This document shows positions 10,437 to 20,769 of a stretch of 64,000 nucleotides of DNA, piece after piece. Made by a program: the position numbers and the translations under genes. Source of the stretch: Stereum hirsutum FP-91666 SS1 (Eukaryota; Basidiomycota; Agaricomycetes; Russulales; Stereaceae); contig NW_006763138.1 in the NCBI RefSeq assembly GCF_000264905.1, positions 248,001-312,000 of the forward strand, written 5' to 3'. A model generated the notes under the pieces. The model saw nothing but the letters and a program-made list of their open reading frames with translations. It searched no databases and had not been told where the DNA came from. Numbering within the stretch: the stretch's first letter is position 1; each line of letters starts with the position of its first letter.

Positions 10437-12033
10437 GGTCGGTACAGTGGTAGTGTTCAAAGTTTAGAGGTGGATGTGAGTGTGCGTCCAAGGCTGTATT
10501 GGATGAGCCTTGATGTTGACACCATGGGGTTTAAGTACCCAGAGCGTATACCTGTTTCTGCGTACAGATGCGTGGATTAACAAGGGTGAACTTAGTTACC
10601 GGGACATCGGCCTAGCCTCGTAAGTATCGCGGAGTGAGCATCCTCACACCCATATCCACCCGATGGGCCAATGATAGGCTAAGGTGGCGAGTGTGGGCCA
10701 CAGTGACGAGCTGCCTCATTTGGAGGATCCACCTCAGACCCGACGCTTTACCACATAAATCGCAAAGGGATACCTTCTATATCAGACCTGATAATGGTAC
10801 TGGTTACGTGCACCCAGCGGTGTTCCATCAAGTCGGTATTTCCCGCCTGTGTCCCATCCATCCACTGGACGGACTGCGCTGTGCCATCAAGTATATATCA
10901 CCCCTGATCCACATACTGTCCTTGATCTGTGAAGTGGCTTGTAAGTGAGAATGTCGCTGCTCAACATGTTCCTCTCACTCCGCCGCCTGGATATTATCAT
11001 TATATGCGCGGAACGTATATTTCAGCATTTGCTCGGAGGAGTTGACATTGGGAGAGAAGAAGATAAACGTCAAAGCTCGTCTGCAGATGCGAGCAAAGGA
11101 CGGTATCCACTTCAAACCCGTGGTACCGTGTGCAGGACGAGCCATGATATGGTGCACAAACATCGCCAGCAAAACAGCCGCCACCGCCACCGACCGTCTG
11201 TGTGACTGAGCTGTATATGGGACCTTGGCCTGTAGGTTGCCTCCACATCGATCATGAGCTCGACAGACCCTCCGCCCAAAGCGTCGACAGGTTTCCGCTT
11301 CAAAAGACTAGTGAAAGCAGCGCAATCCGCATGTTTGGAAACAATGCCTCCATGCAGTTCGATAACAAGCCTCGAATGCGGACAAGACGTTCGATGTCAA
11401 TCATCGCGGTATACTAGACGTTTGCCAGAGATTTACTCTCCCAAGGTAAAGCAGGGATTTCGGAGCCCACGGGATGATAATATGACGCTTGACCAGGTAG
11501 GAAACCTCGCGAAGCAATTCGAATAGCCAAGAAGAAAACAAGGGTTCAAGACAAGACAGCCTAGGAGACAAATGTGGTCAGGGAAACATCTTGACTTTGC
11601 AGCCGAGTGCTGTTTCGCTAGGCAGGTGAGCATGTCCAAGTCTCTCGGTAGGCCTTTTGGTATCGAGGCAGAGTTTCTTCGATATGATTCGAAGATGGAT
11701 GCCAAGCTAGACTCCTTCTTAGAGAATGATGCGGCCATACCAGTAAAGCTGGTTTGAGAGATGTCGGTGTAGTGACTGGTAGTACGGATGAAAGACAGTG
11801 TCGAAAATAGGGAAGCTGGTAGAGTGCGGCATCCGTGGCAGGGACGAGCGTGGCTCCCCGCATAGAGCCGGACTGATGGTCTCGAACTGGCTCGGACCGG
11901 AAACATATGATGACGGACGAGATTCCGAAGCCGGCGGTGGTCGCACCGTCGGACTACCTCCGCTCGCCAACTTCTTAGCGGTCGACGTCCACAACGACGA
12001 CGTAGCTCAGCTCGCCAGTCGAGCCCCACAATA
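10437..12033. other. 1.6 kb gap; promoters and a possible small ORF
   Basis: It should contain the promoter of the leftward reductase and of the rightward membrane protein. The only gene-like element is the short ORF at 11254, listed separately. Other ORFs (for example the 219-codon minus-strand ORF from 12092) lack ATG starts or family-like sequence. Confidence 0.4.
11254..11526 (+). CDS. Possible small hypothetical protein
   Basis: ATG-initiated ORF of 90 codons beginning MSSTDPPPKASTGFRFKRLV, a plausible N-terminus. A GTAAAG...ACCAG pair inside it could be a 48-nt intron that keeps the frame, which would shorten the product. No domain is recognisable and it may be chance. Confidence 0.25.
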   Translation: MSSTDPPPKASTGFRFKRLVKAAQSACLETMPPCSSITSLECGQDVRCQSSRYTRRLPEIYSPKVKQGFRSPRDDNMTLDQVGNLAKQFE

Positions 12034-13110
12034 ATGTCGAGCAGCACTTTCCCCGAGTTTCCGAGCCCGCCGTCGAGCACGGTCGATAGCACGGCCAGTG
12101 CGTCTTCTACGGACTCGTCGAGCGGGGATGATGGTAGCGGGAGTACTGGAGGAGCTGCTAACTCATCGCTTTATCTGTGCGTCATTATTTCATCGTTTGT
12201 TCGTGCCGTATATTGTGCTTGCTGTGGACTCTCCTCATGGCTTGTGCGGTATCACTTTTGGCTTCATGTTCGACTTTTATGGGCCAGGTTAACTGACATC
12301 GACTTACATTCCTCACTGCAATCATTCTATGTACCACCTAATCCAACAGCTTCACCTTCCTCGCCACCCTCTTCCTCCTCCTCTTCGTCTCATGCGCAAT
12401 CATCCTGCGCTCCTTCATCCTCCGCCGACGCTTCCGCCAACGCGTCGAGGCAGCCATCCTGGCGGGTGTGCTCCACCCTTCACACGGGATCTATCTCGGT
12501 AGTTTGCACAATTTCGGAGAGAAACCGAAGATGTGGGATACATGGGTCGCGGGGACGGGTGGAAAGGAAAAGAACGGCTGGCGGGATATTATGGTGCGTT
12601 CTTTGCCATCTTCGCATCTACATTTATTTTTGTTAACGTGGGAAGCACACCCAGCCCGTCTCCGTACAGCCTCTGTTCAGCTCAAAATCCCCTGATTCCA
12701 ATTCGCATTCGCATAGTCATACCCATAGACACGCTCAAGATCCCAGCAGCCAGACATTCGACAGCGCCTACTCATCCTTCTCCACCCGCCCGCTCATATC
12801 CCGTCTCAACCCATTCTCACGACGTGCCCCGTCTTCTGCGTCTACCGACACTACCTCATCTTCCGAGGACACATCTCCTCAGCCCTCATCACCCTCGCAT
12901 CAGCAACCGGAACCTCAACCGGAAGCGATGCAGGTCTCAGTGCTTATCGCGATGCCGTCGCCCCATCGACCGTCTATCCAGGGAATAGGGAGCAGTGCGG
13001 ATATGTCGTTGAAGGGAAAGGCAAGGAAACCGAGCACGGCGTCGTGGGAGTATGAGGAGGAGTTGCCGGAGATGGTGTTTGGGGTGGCTAGGCAGGCTTT
13101 GAGACGGTGA
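12034..13110 (+). CDS. Single-pass membrane protein with Ser-rich tail, hypothetical
   Basis: Unnamed fungal membrane protein. Three exons (12034-12176, 12350-12593, 12655-13110) give 280 residues in phase. The N-terminus is Ser/Thr/Gly-rich (residues 1-45, MSSSTFPEFPSPPSSTVDST), followed by one strong membrane helix FTFLATLFLLLFVSCAIILR and a positively charged stop-transfer run SFILRRRFRQRVEAAI. The positive-inside rule puts the N-terminus outside and the larger C-terminal part in the cytosol. After the helix comes a conserved-looking block (GEKPKMWDTWVAG), then a long low-complexity Ser/His/Pro tail with SHSHSHTHRH and a closing acidic/hydrophobic segment YEEELPEMVFGVARQALRR. No signal peptide is needed as the helix can act as anchor. 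Function unknown. Confidence 0.78.
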
Positions 13111-13467
13111 CGGGATTTGTGCTACTCAACGCGTACGGCAGGTGGATGTTGTAGGTTTTGGATTTTGGCGGGCTGCTGGCAGCGGAGAAGATGGACATGG
13201 AAGTGGAAGCGAAATTAATCTTGTTGTTCTGTATGCACTTGCTCTCGTTTCTCGCTTTTTGCCTGTTTGCGTTCGGTATTCTTGCCCCTGACATACTCAT
13301 ATCCGCGGCCCCACACTTTTTACCCCGTATTTGTCTCTGTTCTTTTAAAGTATCTATGTAGATGTAATACCATGTTTTGTATCATTCCCTCGTACAACGA
13401 AACGCCATTGGACCTCTACTTATTACATATCTTAAGCCACACTTCGAGAAACTCACAACGCTCAAAT
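13111..13467. other. Convergent 3' region
   Basis: Lies between the 3' ends of the membrane protein gene and the F-box gene; no coding sequence supported. Confidence 0.45.
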
Positions 13468-15791
13468 TCAATCCACATCATCCAACATATCAAGCACATG
13501 CCCACGCCCACCATTCCGGTCTTCATCCTCATCTTCCCACTCCTCATCCCCCTCCTCCTCAATCGGAATATCCGCCATATCATCGCTCTCCTCGTCGCTC
13601 TCCTCCTCATCATCGTCATCAATACTCAAAACATCCCCCTCAAGCACCACATCCTCATCCTCCTCATCCCCATCATCGCTCCCCTCAAACCACGCAAACT
13701 CCTCAACGTTCCCCCTCAACCACGCCTCGTCTCCCGTCCCTATATCGTCCTCCATCTCTACGAGCAGACGTTTCAGTGGATGGCCGGATGCGCGGCGGGA
13801 GGTGATTAGGGAGCGGAGGTAGGGGCCTGGGACGCCCCGGGTGGAGAGGGTTTCGAGCGAGGGGAGGTAGAGTTTTTTGGCGGGTGGGGTTGTGGTGTTG
13901 GTAGTATTGGTGGGGGTGTTGTTGTTGTTGTTTATGGCGGGGTTGGTGGTGTTGGTGGTGGGACTGGGGGGAGGGGCGGTGGAGGGAGGGAGGGAAAGGC
14001 CGTCGGAGGATGGTGAAGGTATCGAAGGATCGAGCAGGGAGAAGAAGAGTCCGTCGAGACGGTGGGCGTCGATGTTCAGCATCTTCAGGTTCGGCATCGC
14101 ATCATACAACTTCATCACCGCCTCCTGCGTACAATTCAGCTCGCTGATCTTCAGGCCTTCGAGGCCGGCGACCATCGATGCACAGCCGCCGTAGGTGCTG
14201 CTCGATCTCCGGGGCGCGAGAAGCCCATCGAGGACGAATTCCGTGAAATCTTCGGTGTCGTAGTCGAGTGCGAGTGTGGACAGGTTAGGCAGGGAGAGCC
14301 GGGCGATGAGTGGGGTTATGTAGTTGCATGGGTGATAGGCTAGTACGAGGTTTTGGATCGAGGGTAGGACGGTGTGGGTGGGTAGGGTGGTGAGGGGATC
14401 GGTGGGCCAGGAGGAGGGATCGCCGGAGGGGCCGGAGGAGCAGAGGGTTAGAGTGGTGAGGGAGGGGGAGTTGGAGAGGATGCGGGTGAAGGAGTCGTAG
14501 GAGGGTCGGACGTCCTGCGTTCGATGTTAGTTGAAGATTGTGGCGTGCAGGTGTAGCGAAGACGGAGAGGAATGCTGAAATCTATGTAACTTACCTTTGA
14601 ATGGTACGCCAGCTCCAGATCCTCGAGTCCTTCCAGGAAACTCGCCTTATCCCAATCAAGATGCACGCCCCACAAAGCGACATGTTTCAGCTGTGGCGCC
14701 CTCCCTCCAAACGGAATCAACCCCTCCTTCATATCCTCATACCTAAACTCATCCTCGTCCTCGTTCTCCGCCTCGTCTTCATAATGATACAACTGCAATG
14801 CCTTGAGTTGGCTCGCCTCGCCTGCACTGGCGAGACTCTTGAGCGTGTGATACATCACTTTATAGTCCGAGACCATGAGCTCGAAGACGCCCCAGCGTGC
14901 GACGTGGGGAAGGATGATGTCGCGGATGGTGTCGAGGTGGGCGGGGGAGATAAGATGGGGCGGAGGAGAGGTGGAGGAGTCGGAGGTGGAATAATCATCT
15001 TCTTCAGGGTCGGTGCAGTCGATGTCGATGTCGAGAGGACATTCTTTTGAGCGTTGGATGTAGGTCTTGGCTTTGTCGAAGGGGGGCCCGTCGGTGAAGT
15101 CGAGCTCGGTCCATAGATGGGGGCTCTGGGAGGCATGAGATAAGTAAGAGTGAGAGTGTCGGTGCGAAAAAAAAAAGAGGGAACGGACCTGGATAGCGAC
15201 ATCCCTCCATCGTCTACAGACATGGGAGACCAAGATCTGAAACTCGGATTCCGGCTGATCGTCGTCGTCGTCGTCGTCGTCCTCATCCTCATCATCATCC
15301 CAATCGAACTTCTCCTCGTCCTCCTCCTCCGTCCCATCATCGTCCTCGTCTCGCGCCCTCTGCGCCTCGACCCCCAACGTAAAAATATATGCCAACAGCT
15401 CGTTCGGCAAGCCATCGACCGGACATCTTCCATCGGCAGGTGGCACAAAAGGATTACCTTTCAACTTTTTACGAGCGAGGGAATCACGCGCGGCGCGTTC
15501 TTTGCCGGTCGGGATACCTCCTCTTTGTTTTGAAGAAGAAGGATAGGAGCCGGGAAAAGGGGGATAGGTCGATGCGCGTGAGTTGGAGTTGGAATTGGAA
15601 TTGGCACGGAACATCGATTTGCGGAGGTGGTCTTCGATGCTGAAGTTGTTGAGACGGACGACTTGGACGTCAGAGCTGGAGGGCCCAAGGTCGTCGAGTG
15701 TGGGGAAGAGGGCGAGGTGGGCTTGGAGGACTGCTTCTTGTTCGTCGGTGAGACGGGGGTTGTTCCCGTCGTTGTTAAGACCAGAAGACAT
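13468..15791 (-). CDS. F-box protein with acidic insertion and LRR-like C-terminus
   Basis: Probable SCF ubiquitin-ligase substrate adaptor. Three exons (15791-15189, 15125-14595, 14514-13468) give 726 residues. The F-box starts at about residue 127 (VDGLPNELLAYIFTLG), is interrupted by a ~45-residue Asp/Glu-rich insert (residues ~147-183), and resumes ILVSHVCRRWRDVAIQ joined by splicing to SPHLWTELDF. The C-terminal two thirds contain leucine-spaced segments such as QLKHVALWGVHLDWD, LEGLEDLELAYHS, SLTTLTLCSSG and MPNLKMLNIDAHRL, consistent with degenerate leucine-rich repeats. It ends in an Asn/Thr/Pro run and a very acidic tail (DDDDEEESDEESDDMAD). The first intron (63 nt) is a multiple of three without stop. 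The N-terminus has Asn-Ser repeats. Confidence 0.85.
13885..13960. repeat. G/T-rich low-complexity coding tract (poly-Asn/Thr)
   Basis: Strongly strand-skewed GGTGTTGTTGTTG-type sequence that encodes an Asn/Thr-rich run on the minus strand within the F-box gene. Confidence 0.6.
15258..15300. repeat. (GTC)n/(CAT)n trinucleotide tract encoding poly-Asp
   Basis: A run of GTC triplets followed by CAT/CTC triplets on the plus strand, encoding the Asp-rich insertion inside the F-box on the minus strand. Length is likely polymorphic. Confidence 0.7.
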
Positions 15792-16964
15792 AGTGAAGAA
15801 GAGGATGGGACGGAGACGAGGACGGGGACGGGGATCACGGCGGCGACTGCAGAAAGAAAAATCGCGATCACGTGGAGGGGCTATTCAAACGCGTCGGTCA
15901 TTTGTTGGGCCACGGGTGGCGTGGCGTTGGATTTATTCTTCAGCAGAAAGACATAGAGCGTACATACATGTCGTCATTAGATTATCTACTCATCTATCAT
16001 GAATCGTGCCCGCAAGTAGATCCGTGTCCAGGCTAGGTTTCAGAGTCGGGAGTTCCATGACAAGGAGTGGGGTTTGCACGAGCGCAAGAGTAATCGTTAT
16101 TCCGCTAAATCAGGTACGGGGATCTCGGGACCGGATACGACTTGGATTTCCAATATCAGATTCACCAATCTCGCTTCCTTCTCATAAGTAGCATATGCGT
16201 GGCGTGGAGCGGGTGCGCCCCACCTTTACAACGACAAACTGCGCGTTGCGAGCACGAGTATCGATGACGCGCCGACGAGAAGTTGAAGGGCTGGTTCGGA
16301 AGCGCGGCTGTATCGGCTGAATGGGCCTCTTTCTGATACTAGTAAAGAGGGCGTTGTCTTCGTACGCTGTCTGGATGATTTATTCTTTGAGTAAATGACA
16401 TGGCGTGGTGTAGTTCAGTGCAGCAACAAGGATTACATGCGATGGGAGAGCTAGATATCGGGAAAGGGCGAGAAACAATGGAGGGGCGTATTATGGAGCA
16501 GAAGGGTATGTTATATCGTGCGTGGGGCGAGCGTCATCTAATATATAAAGCGATGTCAGGGAATTTTAGGGAGATACAAGACTATGAAATTCGTAGTGAC
16601 GAGAAAGCAGTCAAACAACAGCGGCGACAGACAGATGGATAATGATGCAGTTTGAGATGCAAGAATAAGCAAAAGTCGAGAAAGCACACACGGGATACAA
16701 TGATGGTCAAGATAGAGGACTGGAGCGAATCGAAAATAATCAAAAGCAGGTGAAAATAAAGCAAAGATGACAATGGAGTCCGAATGCTGAATCGAGTGAC
16801 GAATGAAGTCTGATAAATTGGAAATTTCAGGCGTTGCGCGACCTAAGGGTCCGTCAATACATATTACATTATCAAAGATCGTACCAGTGAAGGCCTCGTC
16901 GCCCTCTTCAGATACCGCAGGCATGACACCTCCGCCCAACATCGATGGTCACGAAGACGACGGT
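15792..16964. other. Intergenic, F-box promoter and homeobox gene 3' region
   Basis: No supported gene in 1.17 kb. A TATATAAAG string at about 16540 points rightward, but no convincing ORF follows on that strand before the homeobox gene's 3' end. Confidence 0.45.
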
Positions 16965-18862
16965 CTACTGTTGCGTATGGTAGCCAGGGTGGACACCGCT
17001 CGCTGGAGATGGACTGAGGCCGTCGCGATCCACGCTCCCCGACATATGATATTGCTGCTGAGCGTAGAGACCCTGACTATTTACGCCAGAATGATGGTGG
17101 GATAACGAAGGAAGGGAAATCCCGTGGCCGTGGCCGTGCCCACTATGTGACTGCGACGAGAGATATTGTTGGGGGGCAGAGGCGGCGCTGAGCGGGATGC
17201 CGTGCGACACGTTCGACGAGGCGTACTGCTGAGAGGCCATATGAGCCGGCGTAGGGAAGGTGTAGCCGGTGTTGACGTTGTTCTGCTGCTGCGTATAGCC
17301 GTAATCGCTCGAGGAAGAGCCACGGTTATATCCTGCGTTGTTCATGATGAGATTGCGCTGATGATACGAAGATGCGTAAGGATCCGATCCCAGAGAACCC
17401 TGCTGAGATTGGGAGAGTGATTGGAGAGACAGGGGGGTGTACAACGAAAGATTATCGGTCGGCATCGATGCTCGACGACCGTCTCGAGAAAGCAGCGAGC
17501 CAGAAGAGACAGATGAATGGGGAATAGACCCGCGCTGTGAGGGAAGGGGATGTGTGCTCGCAGGTCCGGTCGATGAACGCTGAGCCGGTGCGAGAATGCG
17601 CCGTCGGGCCTATCGAGGAATATATAAATTAGTGATGCCTCGATGGGAATGGAAGACGGAGAGCAATGTGGCCTCACGTTGATCATCCAATTTGAGACCT
17701 GGCTCATGCTCAGCCCTGTCGCCGCGCACAGCTGCTTCTTCTCCTCCTCGCTCGGATAAGGATGGTCGGAATGGCGGTGAAGCCAGTCCTTCAGAAAGTC
17801 CGTCGTTGGTTTCGGGAGTTTCCCCCGCTTCTTTTGTGGTGGGCGTTCGACGGTGGGAGGCGTGGGTGCCGGACCGCCACTTGGCGAGCGCGAGGGAGAT
17901 GGCGTGCCACCTCCGCTGTCTTGGCCAGCCGAGGGTAGTAGGAAATCTGGCTGGCTGAAGCCCCACTCGTCCTTGACACTATCGGGGGCTGACTGGGCAT
18001 AAGAGGCCCTGCGATCGCTGTGACCGGAGATGCGTGCGGCGTTTCCGTACATGGATGTTTGCGGATGTGCGTCAGTTGGGAAGTTGTAAGATCCAGAGAG
18101 AGAGGAGTGACGGATGGAATCGTCGTATTTGAACGAGAGGGACGATCCTGGAGAAGAGGTAGGTCGGTTTACGCCGGGCAAGGAGAGCGAAGACGTGTTG
18201 CTCGCGGGACTCCACTGGTCCGAGTCACCGTACTGGACGGAAGGAAGAGCGTGGCCGCTGCGTGAGAGAGCGTAGTCTGACGAGAGAGGCGTGCTGTATG
18301 GGGCTGAAGACACGGACGGAAAGGAGGAAGAGGAGGCCGACTGTGTGGCGCCTGAGAGAGTATGATCGTTATGCAGTAAGGACGAGTCACCGAACGAAGG
18401 GTCGAGCTGAGAATCGGAGCCTAGTCTGGTGCGAGTGGACCTGTTTACGTCGTCGACGAAAGCCGAGGATTGGTTGGGGAACTGATAGGACGCCAATGCG
18501 GAAGGAATATTCGTGGACGGCGGTGTGCGGGAGAGAGCAATGGCGGACTGCCTCTGGCGGGCGAGTGCCTCGGGATGGAGGGTTGGGACAGAAACGCGGC
18601 GCTGGTCGTTGCGAAAGTGGCTGTCAGTGGAGTTGAAAATGGACGGCAGCTGGATCTTCGTGCTGTCGTCTTCGACAGAAGACGTCGGGTGTCTGGGGCT
18701 GTCTGTAGACGCGGGGGAGTGCTGCTGCGGACCGGAGTGCGCGTGCCACTGTGGGATAGCTGGGCGCTGTACGGGAGAGCGGACGGGGGACTGAGAGTGG
18801 CTGTCTGGTCTGTGTGGCGCGACGCTGTTGATTGAGTCGGAGGGCGAAGCAGAGGAGGACAT
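16965..18862 (-). CDS. TALE/KN-type homeobox transcription factor
   Basis: Nuclear DNA-binding regulator. Two exons (18862-17678, 17609-16965) give 609 residues. A three-amino-acid-loop homeodomain lies at about residues 345-405: KKRGKLPKPTTDFLKDWLHR, then HSDHPYPSEEEKKQLCAATG and LSMSQVSNWMIN, with the intron falling inside recognition helix 3 so that splicing yields NWMINARRRIL. The HPYP loop is diagnostic of the TALE class. The rest is low complexity: a Ser/Pro-rich N-terminus, and a C-terminal Gln/His/Ser-rich region (GHGHGHG, YTQQQNN) that may be an activation domain. The ATG at 18862 is the first in this frame; the open frame extends upstream to about 19117 but without ATG. Developmental homeodomain regulators of mushrooms belong here, but I cannot assign an orthologue. 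Confidence 0.9.
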
Positions 18863-20769
18863 GGCGGGGTTAATATAGAAGGCGTGCACTTCCTCCCGGA
18901 CTGGCGACCTAAAGCGGGAACGAGGTGAGTAAAAGGGCCGGGGCGGACATGAGGAGGGAACGGAAGAAGAGGGGGCGAGCAAGGTACATATGAATTTACT
19001 GCCAGTGATGGCCGGAGAAGCCGCACCAGAACACGGATCACTGGTAAGAGGCAGGGAAGCGCCCGACTGCGTCGTACTTTCTGCACTCGGCCGTAGGGGA
19101 GACGATCTCAGATGCAAGCACTAGCAGAATAAACTCGTGCGAGCCCGACAGCGAGGCGGTGCAGCGGTGGCTGAGGTGACAGGTGGAAGGGAAGGGGAGG
19201 GGAGGTGTCGAGAGGGAGAGAGACTCACTGGCGGGGTGCAAACGCAGACGAGAGATGGTGGAGAGCGAAAGCAGGCGCGTTTTGAGACGGCGAGCACTGG
19301 ATCATCTGGCCGAGGACCGACCAAAGGCGGGAAAGAGCGCGGCTGGAGGATCGACAATGACGCCGCCTCAATATATACCCAATCCAACCCACCGGGCGCG
19401 GCGCCCCCCTCTATTTCGCTCGAATATCCACACACACGGCTACGTGCGCATCATTACCTCCAGCGCGAGCTCAGAGGATCCTCCTCCCAACATTCCCTTT
19501 TCCTGTCTAATTGCCTCTTCTAAGCCCATCATCCCCGTGCATCCGAGGGCCCGTGCACGACGCCCACTTCCCTCCAATTTAGTCCTCGAAAAAGAGAGTC
19601 AACCGAGCCGGTCATGCTCAAATTTCCCCGGGACTCAACTGTCCTCGGCACGCTCCGCCGTCGTCCCGGATCACGACCCGCCCCTCATATATCCGAACCT
19701 TCTCAATATACCTCTGCCTCCCCCGGCGCACATCCCGCTCCGACCACCATTTTTCGCTCCTGACCGGCTCAACAAAGTCTGAGCACAAGCTCAAGCAGCC
19801 ACAACCGAGAGGTTTTCTGCCTCGTGTTGCATTAATCTGGCCGCACGAAATAGGCTACATTGCATCAAAGGCCCGATGAGGCAGTGAACCTCTGGACGAG
19901 CCAAAAGAGGGAAACCCGGGGTATCTTGATTAATCCCAGGCACACCATCTTTGCGGACTTTCACCGCTTCCACCAATCCTTCCCACGCCTCGCTGATGCT
20001 GAGACTCGTGCGAAGCCCAGACATCGACGGTCTTCGCTCGTTTCTGCCGCGGAGGTTGTCAATCGTTGTCGTCCTCCATCTGATCCCATCGCTTCTCTGG
20101 TTCTTTGCACCTTGCGCGCCACCACGACGTTGATCAACCAACCTTGCTAACATGATCAAAAACAGTCGATCCACGCTCGCTGTCCCTCGTCGCGACGAAC
20201 ATACAGCGCGCTCGTGATACACGAAAGGTCGCTGTTGGTTCGGTGCGGCTACACACACGTCCCGACGGTCCGAGGTAAGGCGGTACGGCCCTTCTGCGCT
20301 CGTTAGTTCGACGAGGATCCCACTAGCCTCCCGGTCTCCTTCGAGCTTCCCTAGTTTCTCTTCACCTCCGCGTCCCTCGCGCATTGCGATTTATTGCGCG
20401 TAAGAGATCAGCTTCCATTCGCGCTCGAACCCTTATGGAAGGGGGTGGGTTTGCATGGAAGTGAAACCTTTAGCGCCCGTTGAACGCGGTAGTCGTGCGT
20501 ACGAATGCAGACAGTCATAAAAGACCAGGCTGAGTCCGAAAGCAGATGCATGATGTCCCCCTCCGTGAAGCACGGATCGTACCTCCTCCCTCACAGCAAC
20601 CTCCGACTTGCTCCACTCGAGATCCTCCGCCTCCCTGGTCTCGCCCTCCCGCTCTCCCTCCGTGAAACGCATCGTAAAGCGAAAATGCAGGCTGCAACAC
20701 GTGCTGCTGAATTGAACACCGCCCGTGCGCTCCTGGCTCCACGAACCTTGGAAACGTCGGGGAAACACA
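18863..20769. other. 1.9 kb leader/promoter region of the homeobox gene
   Basis: Long gap with no recognisable gene. Reading leftward, a TATATATT-like box sits near 19378 and a possible 5'-UTR intron runs from a GTGAGT donor near 19226 to a TTTAG acceptor near 18909. A 197-codon ATG ORF (20384-19791, minus) has no family-like features and is regarded as doubtful. Confidence 0.4.

Noticed and set aside
11433..12092. 219-codon minus-strand ORF
   Set aside because: It does not start with ATG and overlaps the promoter and start of the membrane protein gene; composition looks random.
18863..19117. N-terminal extension of the homeobox protein
   Set aside because: The frame stays open upstream, but it contains no ATG; the first ATG is at 18862.
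19791..20384. 197-codon minus-strand ORF as a gene
   Set aside because: It has an ATG but no domain-like sequence and lies in the leader region of the homeobox gene; noted only as a possible upstream ORF.
20434..20460. tRNA-like GGGTTCGAG on the minus strand
   Set aside because: The flanking bases do not pair as a T arm and no other tRNA parts are present.
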